37,212 nucleotides of DNA from Bacteroidaceae bacterium (GTDB lineage Bacteria > Bacteroidota > Bacteroidia > Bacteroidales > Bacteroidaceae). Within the stretch, counting starts at the first letter, position 1, and each line of letters begins with the position of its first letter. Below, piece by piece: positions 8,582-16,961 of the stretch. The stretch covers positions 1 through 37,212 of the forward strand of contig JAFXZK010000125.1 in NCBI GenBank assembly GCA_017541265.1. Direction: 5' to 3'. The notes below the pieces were generated by a model. It had not been told where the DNA came from and searched no databases. It saw only the letters and a program-made list of their open reading frames with translations. Position numbers and translations under genes: made by a program.

Positions 8582-9848
8582 CTGTTATATACATCAGTGC
8601 TACCGCTCCAAGTATGTATGGATAGTAGAGGTAGGGAATGATGTCGAGGGGGCTGACTGCGGCCAGGCCGCTGGTGATGAGCATCTGTGCGCCGTAGGGG
8701 ATGATGCCTTGTGCCATGCAGCTGAAGGTGTCGAGGATGCTTGCGGCACGCTTGGGTTTAATGCCATATCGCTTTGCCAACTGTTTTGCCAGAGGGCCAA
8801 CGCTCAGGATGGCGATGGTGTTGTTGGCTGTGCAGAAGTCGGTCAGCACCACCAATGCCGCCATGCTCAGCTCGGCACTGCGACGGCCACCCTTGCGTCG
8901 GCTGAACAGTTGCATGAGCCAGTCGATGCCGCCTGCTTCGCGGATGACCTGCATGAGTCCTGCCGCCAGTAGCGTCACAATGATGAGTTCGCTCATGCCC
9001 ATGATGCCGTCGTTCATGGCTTTCAGCCAGTCGAGTGGGGGCAGCGTGCCGAGAGCCATACCGATACCGCCTGCAAGAACCGTTGCGGAGGCAAGAACAA
9101 GCATCACGTTCATGCCGCAAAGCGCTGTCACTATAATATATATATAAGGTATAATGGCAGGGTAGGAAACCTCTCCGAGGTGCTTCGGTTCGATGCTGAC
9201 GCTTGGCAGGCAGGAATAGAGCGCCAGACAGATGAGGGCTGCGGGCAGTGCGATGCGGATGTTGGCGCGGAACTTGTCCTTCATCTCGCACCCTTGTGTC
9301 TGCGTCGCCACAATCGTCGTGTCGGAGATGAAGCTCAGGTTGTCGCCGAAATATGCGCCGCCTACGACAATGGCAACCATCATGGCTGTGTTCGCTCCCG
9401 TCTGGCTTGCCATGTTTCCGGCAATGGGAGCAAGGGCGGCAATGGTGCCGACGCTGGTGCCTGTGGCAAGCGAGATGAAGCAGGATGCAAGGAAGAGGCT
9501 GCTCAGGACAAAGCCGGGCGGAACGGCAGACAGTGCCAGCTGTATTGTGGCATCGATGGCACCCATCTGTTTTGCCGTCGCTGCAAAGGCGCCTGCCAGA
9601 ATGAATATCCAGAGCATCTGCATCACGCCGGGGGCCGATGCTCCTTCTGCCAGTCTTTGGAAGCGTTGGCTTATCGTCAGTCCCCGCATGATGAGCAAGC
9701 TATAGAGAGAAGCAGCCAGGAAAGCAACCGTGAGGGGAACGGCGTAGAAGTCGTTGGCTGCAATGCTCAACAGCAAGTAAAGCAGCAGGAAAACAATGAG
9801 CGGACTCATTGCGACAAGTCCCTTTCGGGTGGAAACAGCTCCTTTCAT
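8499..9848 (-). CDS. NhaC-family Na+/H+ antiporter
   Basis: This 449-residue inner-membrane protein has about 11-12 hydrophobic segments starting at SPLIVFLLLYLLLSIAAN. It resembles NhaC-type antiporters (ArsB/NhaD ion-transporter superfamily). Characteristic stretches are LATGTSVGTIAALAPIAG, VVGGAYFGDNLSFISDTTIVATQTQGCE and DFCTANNTIAILSVGPLAKQLA. The family exchanges sodium for protons. Substrate could also be a carboxylate or amino acid, as for some NhaC relatives. The last 25 or so residues (HSSKSIVHSS...MGHEL) are encoded by the TAGTTCA repeat and look like an added tail rather than family sequence. The gene is divergent from the KDG kinase. Confidence 0.85.
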   Translation of the reverse strand: MKGAVSTRKGLVAMSPLIVFLLLYLLLSIAANDFYAVPLTVAFLAASLYSLLIMRGLTISQRFQRLAEGASAPGVMQMLWIFILAGAFAATAKQMGAIDATIQLALSAVPPGFVLSSLFLASCFISLATGTSVGTIAALAPIAGNMASQTGANTAMMVAIVVGGAYFGDNLSFISDTTIVATQTQGCEMKDKFRANIRIALPAALICLALYSCLPSVSIEPKHLGEVSYPAIIPYIYIIVTALCGMNVMLVLASATVLAGGIGMALGTLPPLDWLKAMNDGIMGMSELIIVTLLAAGLMQVIREAGGIDWLMQLFSRRKGGRRSAELSMAALVVLTDFCTANNTIAILSVGPLAKQLAKRYGIKPKRAASILDTFSCMAQGIIPYGAQMLITSGLAAVSPLDIIPYLYYPYILGAVALMYITVHSSKSIVHSSGYAQENQAKTTMGHEL

Positions 9849-9957
9849 GCTGCGAATTTACAACATTTTCCCCAATCTGCTTCCTCTTTTTGAATAAAAA
9901 TGCGCTTGTTCCCCAAAATAATCTTAAGCTATGAATTACGAATTGTGAATTATTTTG

Positions 9958-9965
9958 TACCTTTG
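9958..9965 (+). promoter_or_regulatory. -7 element of the KDG kinase operon
   Basis: TACCTTTG lies 39 bases before the start codon at 10004 and fits TAnnTTTG. No convincing -33 element is present at the expected distance. Confidence 0.6.
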
Positions 9966-10003
9966 CGCGAATTTAAACAATAAAAGATAACGAATACAAT
10001 AAG

Positions 10004-11026
10004 ATGGCAAAAATAGTAACAATGGGAGAGATTATGTTGCGTCTCTCTACACCAGGCAACAGCAGGTTTATTCAGTCAGACTGTTTTGATGTCAACTATG
10101 GTGGCGGCGAGGCAAACGTAGCCGTCAGCTTGCAGAACTACGGCAACGAGGCATATTTCGTCAGCAAAGTGCCTGAGAATGAGATAGGGCAGGCGGCTAT
10201 CAATAGCCTACGGCGTTTTGGCGTACATACAGAGTACATGGTGCGTGGAGGTAGCCGCCTGGGTATCTATTATCTGGAAACGGGAAGCAGCCTGCGTCCC
10301 AGCAAGGTTATCTATGACCGCGCTCACAGTAGCATCAGTGAGGCAAAGCTGGAGGACTTTGACTTTGAGGCGATATTCCGTGATGCCGACTGGTTCCACT
10401 GGAGTGGCATAACGCCGGCCTTGAGCGACAATGCTGCTGAGTGCGTCCGTCGAGCTTGCATCGCTGCGAAGAAGGCAGGTGTCGTCATTAGTTGCGACCT
10501 CAATTACCGCAAGAAGCTATGGACGCCCGAGAAGGCACAGAGCGTCATGCGCCCCTTGATGCAGTACGTTGATGTCTGCATTGGTAATGAGGAAGATGCA
10601 GAGATGTGTCTGGGCTACCATCCCGATGCAGACATCAATGCTGGTCAGACAGATGCAGAAGGCTATAAGCAGGTTTTCATAAATGGAGTTAAAGAATGGG
10701 GCTTCAAGTATATCGTCAGTACGCTTCGCGAGAGCTACAACGCCTCTATCAACGGCTGGAAGGCTCTGATATATGACGGCAAGGAGTTCTACGTCAGCCG
10801 TCATTACGATTTGAAACCCATCGTGGACCGTGTGGGTGGCGGCGACAGCTTCAGCGCAGGCCTCATTCATGGTATGGCAAATGGAAAGCCGATGGAGTGG
10901 TCTTTGGAGTTTGCGGTAGCTGCGAGTGCCTTGAAGCACACTATTCCTGGTGATTTCAACATGGTCTCGGTCTCTGAGGTGGAAAGCCTGATGAATGGCA
11001 GCGGCAACGGGAGAGTGGAGCGTTAG
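10004..11026 (+). CDS. kdgK: 2-dehydro-3-deoxygluconokinase (KDG kinase), PfkB family
   Basis: This 340-residue cytoplasmic sugar kinase phosphorylates 2-keto-3-deoxygluconate to KDPG with ATP. It has the PfkB/ribokinase fold. YGGGEANVAVSLQNYG is the N-terminal substrate-binding signature, CDLNYRKKLW is a KdgK-type block, and GGGDSFSAGLIHG near residues 278-290 holds the catalytic aspartate and anion hole. The length is normal. The aldolase for its product follows 23 bases later on the same strand, which makes the KDG role strong. Together they form the lower pathway for pectin, alginate or uronate breakdown. The end of the gene runs into a TAGTTCA repeat. Confidence 0.92.
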   Translation: MAKIVTMGEIMLRLSTPGNSRFIQSDCFDVNYGGGEANVAVSLQNYGNEAYFVSKVPENEIGQAAINSLRRFGVHTEYMVRGGSRLGIYYLETGSSLRPSKVIYDRAHSSISEAKLEDFDFEAIFRDADWFHWSGITPALSDNAAECVRRACIAAKKAGVVISCDLNYRKKLWTPEKAQSVMRPLMQYVDVCIGNEEDAEMCLGYHPDADINAGQTDAEGYKQVFINGVKEWGFKYIVSTLRESYNASINGWKALIYDGKEFYVSRHYDLKPIVDRVGGGDSFSAGLIHGMANGKPMEWSLEFAVAASALKHTIPGDFNMVSVSEVESLMNGSGNGRVER

Positions 11027-11049
11027 TTCATAGTCCATAGTTCATAGTT
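11027..11049. repeat. TAGTTCA short-word repeat between kdgK and kdgA
   Basis: The whole spacer between the two genes consists of agttcatagtccatagttca followed by tagtt. It is one arm of the same word family seen at 8458-8581 and 14741-14770. It leaves no recognisable Shine-Dalgarno site for the aldolase gene. Confidence 0.7.
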
Positions 11050-11718
11050 ATGGCAAGGTACGACAAGATACAAGTTCTGCATAAGATGCAGCAGACGGGC
11101 ATGGTGCCTGTCTTCTACCATAGCGACGTTGAGGTAGCCAAGCAAGTGATAAAGGCGTGCTACGACGGTGGCGTGCGTGCCTTTGAGTTTACCAATCGCG
11201 GCGACTTCGCCCACGAGGTCTTTACCGAGTGCGTCAAGTATGCTGCGGTAGCGTGTCCGGAGATGGCAATGGGCGTCGGCTCTGTGGTCGATGCGCCTAC
11301 GGCAGCCCTTTACATTCAGCTTGGAGCCTGCTTCGTGGTGGGTCCCTTGCTCAATCCTGACATTGCCCGCGTCTGCAACCGCCGCCTCGTTCCCTATTGC
11401 CCCGGATGTGGCTCTGTGAGCGAGATAGGCACGGCACAGGAGTTGGGTTGTGACCTGACGAAAGTCTTCCCTGGCGATGTCTATGGCCCAGCCTTTGTGA
11501 AGGGCATGATGGCTCCCTGCCCTTGGAGCAAGATAATGGTCACGGGTGGCGTTTCGCCCGACGAAGCAAACCTCACGGCTTGGTTCAAGGCCGGTGCATT
11601 CTGCGTCGGCATGGGCAGCAAGCTTTTCCCGAAAGAAAGGGTACAAAACAAAGATTGGCAGTACATCACAGACCAGTGCCGCCAATCGCTCGAATACATC
11701 GCTAAGGCAAAAGCTTAA
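11050..11718 (+). CDS. kdgA: KDPG / KHG aldolase
   Basis: This 222-residue class I aldolase splits 2-keto-3-deoxy-6-phosphogluconate into pyruvate and glyceraldehyde 3-phosphate. It has the Eda family barrel. [17 protein letters not shown] is the N-terminal strand, and [11 protein letters not shown] holds the catalytic glutamate. K138 in DLTKVFPGD is the likely Schiff-base lysine, and [21 protein letters not shown] is the phosphate-binding block. The length fits the family. It is second in an operon with kdgK, which supplies its substrate. Confidence in the reaction is high; 4-hydroxy-2-oxoglutarate use (KHG) is possible. Confidence 0.92.
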   Translation: MARYDKIQVLHKMQQTGMVPVFYHSDVEVAKQVIKACYDGGVRAFEFTNRGDFAHEVFTECVKYAAVACPEMAMGVGSVVDAPTAALYIQLGACFVVGPLLNPDIARVCNRRLVPYCPGCGSVSEIGTAQELGCDLTKVFPGDVYGPAFVKGMMAPCPWSKIMVTGGVSPDEANLTAWFKAGAFCVGMGSKLFPKERVQNKDWQYITDQCRQSLEYIAKAKA

Positions 11719-11789
11719 AATCGCCTTGTCTTATTGGGGTTTTGCTTCACTTGGTTTCAAGTAAGTCAAAACACTCCACGTCTCGTTCA

Positions 11790-11855
11790 TTGCTTCATCA
11801 TGACAAAGCAATTGCTTGGTCATGATGAAGCAATTGCTTTGTCATGATGAAGCAA
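11790..11855. repeat. Three-unit palindromic repeat at a convergent gene end
   Basis: Three contiguous 22-base units occupy 11790-11811, 11812-11833 and 11834-11855. Unit 3 is the exact reverse complement of unit 1, and unit 2 differs from unit 3 by one base. Each unit begins TTGCTT and ends AAGCAA. The outer 26 bases therefore form a perfect inverted repeat with a 14-base loop. The cluster lies between converging kdgA and symporter genes and may act as a two-way terminator, but no T-run follows. Confidence 0.85.
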
Positions 11856-11896
11856 CGAACCAAACAGCGGTTGTTGAGACAGGGCATGTTTTTTGA

Positions 11897-13423
11897 TTAC
11901 ACACGGTAGCAGTCGAACATCTTTTCGACGTAGGTTTTGGGCAGTTTCGGGCTGACGAGGCTGGCAAGCCAGACAACGGGGAAACCGCCAAGCATGGCAA
12001 GTGCGCCGCAGTTGATAGGGTTGATGGGGTTGCCTGCCAGCATGTTGATGACGGTCAAGCCAACGCCCCAGATAAAGCAAGCCCAGACTGCTGCCTTCGT
12101 CACGCCGCGCCAGTAAAGGCCCAGCATGAAGGGAGCAAGGAATGCTCCTGCCAGTGCGCCCCACGAGATGCCCATGAGCTGGGCGATAAAGGTGGGTGGA
12201 TTCAGGGCTATCATCAGCGAAATGACGATGAAGAAGACGATGAGGACGCGCATCACAACCACCTTGCGCAGTTCTATCTTCTCTGCCACGATGTCGTCAA
12301 TGCTGCCCTCCTCAACCTCGCCCGGCAAGGATTTCTTGTCGCGATAGATGAGGTCGAGCGTCATGGTTGAGGATGATGTGAGCACCAAGGAAGCAAGGGT
12401 TGACATCGAAGCCGACAGGACGAGCAGCACGACGAGCGCAATGAGTGCGTCGGGCAGGGTGACGAGCATGGCAGGCACGATGCTGTCGAAGGCTATCTTG
12501 CCCGTCGCCTCGTTGATGACGGGATCGTAGAGCCGTCCGAAGCCACCAAGGAAATAGCAGCCGCCGGCGATAATGAAGGCGAAGATGGTCGAGATGATGG
12601 TGCCGCGACGGATGGCGCTCTCGTCGGTGATGCTGTAGAACTTGCCCACCATCTGTGGCAAGCCCATCGTGCCGAGGGAGGTCAGGACGATAACGCCGAG
12701 CAGTCCCCACGGGTCGGGGCCAAACCAAGATGCGAAGCCGCCGTTGACAGCTGGATTTGCGTCGGAAGGAAGCTGGGCGAGCTTCTCTACGGCATTGGCG
12801 AGTCCGCCTTGTGAAGAGAGCACGGCGGCGATGACGGTAACGATGCCGAAGAGCATGATGATGCCCTGGATGAAGTCGTTCATTGCCGTTGCCTTGTAGC
12901 CTCCGAAGATGACATAGATGGCGGTGAAGGCAGCCATGCCGATGACGCAGTACTCGTAGGGGATGCCGAAGCCCATCTCGAAGAGCCTCGATATGCCGCT
13001 ATAGACGCCGGCCGTGTAAGGAATGAGGAAGACAAAGGCAATGATAGAGGCCACAACGCGCAGGTTCTGACTCTCGTAGCGTGTGCCAAAGAAGTCGGGC
13101 ATGGTGCGGCTCTCGATGTGCTGCGTCATCAGTTTGGTGCGACGACCAAGCAGCAGCCACGCCAGCAGAGAGCCGATGACGGCATTGCCTATGCCAATCC
13201 ATGCAGAGGAGAGGCCGTACTTCCAGCCGAACTGTCCGGCATAGCCGACGAAGACAACAGCAGAGAAATAACTGGTGCCATAGGCAAAGGCGGTGAGCCA
13301 GGGGCCTACGTTGCGACCGCCGAGGACAAAGCCGTCGACAGACTTGGCCTGTTTGTGGGAATAGATGCCCACGCCGACCATCACGGCCAAGAAGATGATG
13401 GTGAGGAAAACTTTTATAAACAC
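11897..13423 (-). CDS. Sodium:solute symporter (SSS / SLC5-like)
   Basis: This 508-residue inner-membrane transporter has about 13 hydrophobic segments. It resembles the sodium:solute symporter family: GRNVGPWLTAFAYGTSYFSAVVFVGYAG near the N-terminus, YTAGVYSGISRLFEMGFGIPY, and GTMGLPQMVGKFYSITDESAIRRG, the typical GLPQ block. ASMSTLASLVLTSSSTMTLDL holds the usual sodium-site serines. It imports a solute with sodium. The solute is unknown. The neighbouring kdgK/kdgA pair makes a sugar acid or uronate plausible, and proline or sialic acid are other family substrates. The start appears to be GTG at 13423. A porin gene lies 94 codon-poor bases upstream, so outer- and inner-membrane uptake may be linked. 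Confidence 0.88.
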   Translation of the reverse strand: MFIKVFLTIIFLAVMVGVGIYSHKQAKSVDGFVLGGRNVGPWLTAFAYGTSYFSAVVFVGYAGQFGWKYGLSSAWIGIGNAVIGSLLAWLLLGRRTKLMTQHIESRTMPDFFGTRYESQNLRVVASIIAFVFLIPYTAGVYSGISRLFEMGFGIPYEYCVIGMAAFTAIYVIFGGYKATAMNDFIQGIIMLFGIVTVIAAVLSSQGGLANAVEKLAQLPSDANPAVNGGFASWFGPDPWGLLGVIVLTSLGTMGLPQMVGKFYSITDESAIRRGTIISTIFAFIIAGGCYFLGGFGRLYDPVINEATGKIAFDSIVPAMLVTLPDALIALVVLLVLSASMSTLASLVLTSSSTMTLDLIYRDKKSLPGEVEEGSIDDIVAEKIELRKVVVMRVLIVFFIVISLMIALNPPTFIAQLMGISWGALAGAFLAPFMLGLYWRGVTKAAVWACFIWGVGLTVINMLAGNPINPINCGALAMLGGFPVVWLASLVSPKLPKTYVEKMFDCYRV

Positions 13424-13432
13424 AACTATTTA

Positions 13433-13500
13433 ATTTACGATTTGACGATTTCGATTTCTCGTTATGACGTTATAACGAAATAACGGTATAACGATTTAAT
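13433..13500. repeat. Degenerate CGTTATAACG repeat between porin and symporter
   Basis: The stretch contains cgttatgacgttataacg and ttataacgaaataacg and gtataacgattt, which are overlapping inverted copies of a word near CGTTATAACG. It is A+T-rich, non-coding, and could fold. It is the only content of the gap between porin and symporter. Confidence 0.5.
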
Positions 13501-13517
13501 ATTTGACAGGGGGTCTT

Positions 13518-14684
13518 TTAATTGAACCTCACTTGCAGCTGGCACTGGATGCCGTGGTCGGCACCGTGGATGAACTGCGTTGGCAGATCGCTTGCCTTGC
13601 CTGTGAGGTAGGCACTCTTATAGACGTACTGCACCTGCAGGCGGCACTTCTTGTAGAACCAATACTGCAGGCCGCCGATGGCCTTGTGCTGGTCCATGCC
13701 GAGGGAGGTGTTGAAGTTGAAGAAGTCGTAGGAGCCTACCAGCTCCAGCTTCTTCCCTAATTCAGGCGAACCAAAGTGGGCCAAAGGCACAGCCCCTGTC
13801 AGATATGCGCCCCAGCTGTGCGCGGCTCCGTCCCAACCCTCCAGATATTCGCCATGCATATTCAGGGCCTTGCTCTTGTAGTCGAAGCCAGCTGTCCAGC
13901 GGTTGCGCTTGTAGTCGGCGCCGACCTTTGTCGTCGGGTTATAGTAGATGCCGGGGTTGTAGATTGAGGAGCTTACAGCGTGTCCGCGTCCTACCTGTCC
14001 TGTAGCCACGAGGTTCAAACCTTCTATGGGGCGGAACTCAAGGCGGGCGATGATGTCCTTGAAGTTGTTCTGGTCCTTCTTGTTGATGCCCTGGCCGTTC
14101 ATCACGTCCAGCTCGTAGCGGAACTTGCCGTCGTTAGTCTCGCCGAAGAGCGAGAGACCGAGGTCACGGCCGTACTGCACGCCCAGCAGGGGGTCGCTGC
14201 CGCAACCTGTCAGGAAGGTCACAGCCTCGCTATAGACGTCGATAGCCTCCATAGCAGTAGGGGAGAGGGGATTCTCCAGCGACAGGCCGTTCTTGAACTG
14301 TCCGAAGCGGACGGTCAGTGCCTTGTTCTTCGTGATGCGGTAGTCGGTATAGTATTCCTGCACGACACTCGAGAAGTCGTGCATGAAGAGGAACGACCAG
14401 CGGTCGGTTATCTTGGCTTCCGCCCAGAAGAGAACACGCTTCAGGTCGAAGGTGTTCTTGTCCTGGCCGCCTTGGCGCGAGTAGGTGTAGCCTGCTTGGG
14501 CATAGCCGTGCAGCTTGATGCGGCTCGAAATGTCCTTGAGCCAGTTGTTCTTCTCTGTATCTTCCTTGAACTCAATGCGACCGTTCTTTGTGATGGTGAC
14601 AGGAATTTGCCCCATTACTGCGGTGCTGCCAAGTAGTGCAAGTATCACCAATGTTGTCTTGATGAATGTGTTTCTTCGTCTCAT
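13518..14684 (-). CDS. OprO/OprP-type outer-membrane porin
   Basis: This is a beta-barrel porin of about 388 residues from the ATG at 14684 (MRRRNTFIKTTLVILALLGS signal peptide, cleaved near VMGQ). An ATG four codons upstream is possible. The mature part has alternating hydrophobic and polar stretches, many aromatic residues, and ends in QVRFN, whose late phenylalanine suits barrel assembly. IKLHGYAQAGYTYSRQGG, KITDRWSFLFMHDF and VRFGQFKNGLSLENP are typical of the phosphate-selective porin O/P family. In Bacteroidetes these porins carry varied anions or small solutes. A -7 element lies at 14725-14732, and the symporter follows on the same strand, suggesting one transcript. Confidence 0.85.
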   Translation of the reverse strand: MRRRNTFIKTTLVILALLGSTAVMGQIPVTITKNGRIEFKEDTEKNNWLKDISSRIKLHGYAQAGYTYSRQGGQDKNTFDLKRVLFWAEAKITDRWSFLFMHDFSSVVQEYYTDYRITKNKALTVRFGQFKNGLSLENPLSPTAMEAIDVYSEAVTFLTGCGSDPLLGVQYGRDLGLSLFGETNDGKFRYELDVMNGQGINKKDQNNFKDIIARLEFRPIEGLNLVATGQVGRGHAVSSSIYNPGIYYNPTTKVGADYKRNRWTAGFDYKSKALNMHGEYLEGWDGAAHSWGAYLTGAVPLAHFGSPELGKKLELVGSYDFFNFNTSLGMDQHKAIGGLQYWFYKKCRLQVQYVYKSAYLTGKASDLPTQFIHGADHGIQCQLQVRFN

Positions 14685-14724
14685 CCTGAAAAGCATTTAA
14701 TGGTTAATTTTGGATATGCGGCTG

Positions 14725-14732
14725 CAAAGGTA
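14725..14732 (-). promoter_or_regulatory. -7 element of the porin gene
   Basis: The minus strand reads TACCTTTG, about 40 bases before the porin start. It lies back to back with the map promoter at 14777-14784, with the TAGTTCA repeat between them. Confidence 0.6.
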
Positions 14733-14740
14733 CAAAATAA

Positions 14741-14770
14741 TTCATAGTTCATAGTTCATAGTTCATAGTT
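14741..14770. repeat. TAGTTCA tandem repeat between two divergent promoters
   Basis: Four tandem copies of attcatag / gttcatag run from 14741 to 14770. They lie exactly where the -33 region of the map promoter, and upstream DNA of the porin promoter, should be. Confidence 0.75.
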
Positions 14771-14776
14771 TTTTTG

Positions 14777-14784
14777 TACTTTTG
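14777..14784 (+). promoter_or_regulatory. -7 element of map
   Basis: TACTTTTG fits TAnnTTTG. It lies 24 bases before the ATG at 14808, so the leader would be short. This supports the ATG over the TTG at 14793. Confidence 0.6.
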
Positions 14785-14807
14785 CAGTCGAATTGCAAAA
14801 ACAGTCG

Positions 14808-15689
14808 ATGGCAAGCAAGAAAAAGAAGAAGAACAAGGGTCCGCGATGGTTCGTCCCTGCGGGGATGGAGCCGACGGAGATGGACCTCAAAATCATGGAA
14901 TGGGAGGCAAAGGGCAGACTCGTGCCGACTCCCGACCTCATCAAGACCAAGGAACAGATAGCAGGCATCCGCAAGGCTGGCGTGTTGAACACGGCAGTGC
15001 TCGACACAGTGGCCGAAAAGATACGCGAGGGTATGACAACGGCGGAGATTGACCGCATCGTCTATGACTACACGACGAAACACGGCGGCATTCCCGCGCC
15101 CTTGAACTATGAGGGCTACCCCAACAGCTGCTGCACAAGCATCAACGACGTGGTCTGTCACGGCATCCCCAGCGAAGACGACATCCTCGAGGAAGGCGAC
15201 ATCATCAATGTGGACGTCACGACTATTCTCGATGGCTACTACGCCGACGCGAGCCGAATGTTCATCATCGGCAAGACGTGGCCGGAGCGTCAGCGGCTCG
15301 TCGATGTGGCTTGGGAATGTCTGAAGATAGGCGAACAGGTTTGCTCCGAGCCGTACGTCTTCGTGGGCGACCTCGGCAACGCCATTGCCAAACATGCACA
15401 TGAGAACGGCTGTACCGTCGTGCGCGACCTCTGCGGACACGGCGTAGGGCTTGCTTTCCACGAAGACCCCGATGTGGAGCACTACGGCAAGAAGGGTTCG
15501 GGAATGCTGCTTGTGCCGGGCATGACGTTCACCATCGAGCCGATGATTAACGCGGGCGACTGGCAAGTCTGTGGCGACGAGGAGGACGAGACCGAGTGGA
15601 TTGTCCTGACCGAAGACGGCGAGGACAGCGCCCAATGGGAACATACCTTCCTGATGACAGAGAACGGGGTGGAGGTAATCAGCAAATAA
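14808..15689 (+). CDS. map: Methionine aminopeptidase, type I
   Basis: This enzyme removes the initiator methionine from new proteins. The 293-residue form starts at ATG 14808 (MASKKKKKNKGPRWFVPAG). It has a lysine-rich N-terminal extension of about 45 residues ahead of the pita-bread catalytic domain. The five metal ligands are recognisable: two aspartates in INVDVTTILDGYYADAS, the histidine in CGHGVGLAFHEDP, and the glutamates in FTIEPMIN and WEHTFLMTENG. The lysine-rich start may contact the ribosome, which is inference. Its stop codon touches the left arm of the palindromic element at 15688-15836, and tsaD follows. Confidence 0.93.
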   Translation: MASKKKKKNKGPRWFVPAGMEPTEMDLKIMEWEAKGRLVPTPDLIKTKEQIAGIRKAGVLNTAVLDTVAEKIREGMTTAEIDRIVYDYTTKHGGIPAPLNYEGYPNSCCTSINDVVCHGIPSEDDILEEGDIINVDVTTILDGYYADASRMFIIGKTWPERQRLVDVAWECLKIGEQVCSEPYVFVGDLGNAIAKHAHENGCTVVRDLCGHGVGLAFHEDPDVEHYGKKGSGMLLVPGMTFTIEPMINAGDWQVCGDEEDETEWIVLTEDGEDSAQWEHTFLMTENGVEVISK

Positions 15690-15836
15690 GCCCCCTCCCC
15701 GCTCCCCCTTTGGGGGAGTGCCACTAACTAAAGACATTAACAATGAATATAGAAAATCAAAACACCTCTACCAAAGTTCATTCTGACATCAGCGGCAATG
15801 AGGCACTCCCCAAAAGGGGGAGCGGGGAGGGGGCTT
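15688..15836. repeat. Class A inverted-repeat element spanning the map/tsaD border
   Basis: The left arm at 15688-15722 and right arm at 15802-15836 are 35 bases each and complementary at 34 of 35 positions (outer ends aagccccctcc / ggagggggctt). The 79-base spacer contains the tsaD start codon. The right arm is translated as ALPKRGSGEGA in TsaD. Two inverted REP-like arms with a short spacer resemble a REPIN or small MITE. Confidence 0.85.
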
Positions 15837-16927
15837 TTATCTTAGGCATCGAGAGCAGCTGTGACGATACTTCGGCTGCTGTGTTGAGGGATGGATTCCT
15901 GTTGAGTAACGTGACGGCAAGTCAGGCGGTGCATGAAGCCTACGGCGGCGTGGTGCCGGAACTGGCGAGCCGTGCCCACCAGCAGAATATTGTGCCTGTC
16001 GTGGATGCCGCCTTGAAGCAGGCAGGCATCGAGCGTGAACAGCTGACGGCCATTGCCTTTACCAGAGGCCCGGGCTTGCTGGGTTCCCTGCTTGTCGGCG
16101 TGTCCTTCGCCAAGGGACTGGCGGCTTCGCTGGGCATACCCATGATTGACGTCAACCATTTGCAAGGACATGTGCTGGCACACTTCATCCGACCCACCCC
16201 CAACCCCTCCCTTGTAGGGAGGGGAGAAGTTTCCATTTCAGCGGAGAAACTATCTGCTCCCCTCCCTACAAGGGAGGGGCTGGGGGTGGGTCCCTCCTTC
16301 CCCTTCCTCTGTTTGCTTGTCAGCGGCGGCAACAGCCAGATTATCCTCGTCAAGAGCTATAAGGACATGGAGATAATCGGTCAGACCATCGACGACGCTG
16401 CCGGCGAGGCTATCGACAAGTGCTCGAAGGTCATGGGGCTGGGCTATCCTGGCGGACCGATTATCGATAAGCTGGCGCGTCAGGGCAATCCCGAAGCTTT
16501 TACATTCTCGAAACCTAACATCGCAGGCTACGACTACAGCTTCAGCGGACTGAAGACCAGCTTCCTCTATAGCTTGCGTGATTGGCTGAAGGACGACCCC
16601 GACTTCATTGAGCACCACAAGTGCGACCTTGCCGCCTCGCTCGAAAAGACGATTGTCGATATACTGATGAAGAAGCTGCGTCTTGCTGCCAAGGACTTGA
16701 AGATAAGGCAAGTGGCTGTGGCTGGCGGTGTCTCTGCCAACACGGGCTTGCGCAATGCCTTCCACGACTATGCCAAGCGCTACGGCTGGAAGATATTCAT
16801 TCCCCCCTTCAGCTACACCACCGACAATGCCGCCATGATAGCCATCGCCGGTTACTTCAAGTACCTTGACAAGGACTTCTGTCCCATGTCGGCCCCTGCC
16901 TACAGCCGTGTGGCAGAGAATATTTAA
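15743..16927 (+). CDS. tsaD: tRNA N6-adenosine threonylcarbamoyltransferase
   Basis: TsaD transfers the threonylcarbamoyl group to A37 of ANN-decoding tRNAs, working with TsaB, TsaC and TsaE. This copy has 394 residues against a usual length of about 340. FILGIESSCDDTSAAV opens the ASKHA-fold core, SRAHQQNIVP and VNHLQGHVLAH give the metal-binding histidines, and LLVSGGNSQI is the nucleotide-binding block. The extra length comes from two palindromic repeats: one supplies the first 33 or so residues (MNIENQNTSTKV...ALPKRGSGEGA), and the other inserts about 33 residues (PTPNPSLVGRGE...PTREGLGVG) between HFI and FPFLCL. Both keep the frame, so the protein is probably functional with added surface loops. 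Confidence 0.93.
   Translation: MNIENQNTSTKVHSDISGNEALPKRGSGEGAFILGIESSCDDTSAAVLRDGFLLSNVTASQAVHEAYGGVVPELASRAHQQNIVPVVDAALKQAGIEREQLTAIAFTRGPGLLGSLLVGVSFAKGLAASLGIPMIDVNHLQGHVLAHFIRPTPNPSLVGRGEVSISAEKLSAPLPTREGLGVGPSFPFLCLLVSGGNSQIILVKSYKDMEIIGQTIDDAAGEAIDKCSKVMGLGYPGGPIIDKLARQGNPEAFTFSKPNIAGYDYSFSGLKTSFLYSLRDWLKDDPDFIEHHKCDLAASLEKTIVDILMKKLRLAAKDLKIRQVAVAGGVSANTGLRNAFHDYAKRYGWKIFIPPFSYTTDNAAMIAIAGYFKYLDKDFCPMSAPAYSRVAENI
16192..16291. repeat. Class B palindromic element inserted in frame in tsaD
   Basis: The arms at 16192-16226 and 16257-16291 are 35 bases each and complementary at 34 positions, separated by 30 bases. Each arm also contains a smaller inverted repeat (cctcccttgtagggagg). 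The element is fully translated, reading PTPNPSLVGRG on one arm and PLPTREGLGVG on the other. Confidence 0.85.
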
Positions 16928-16961
16928 GGCACATTAGCAACAATTATTATATAATAAAGTT

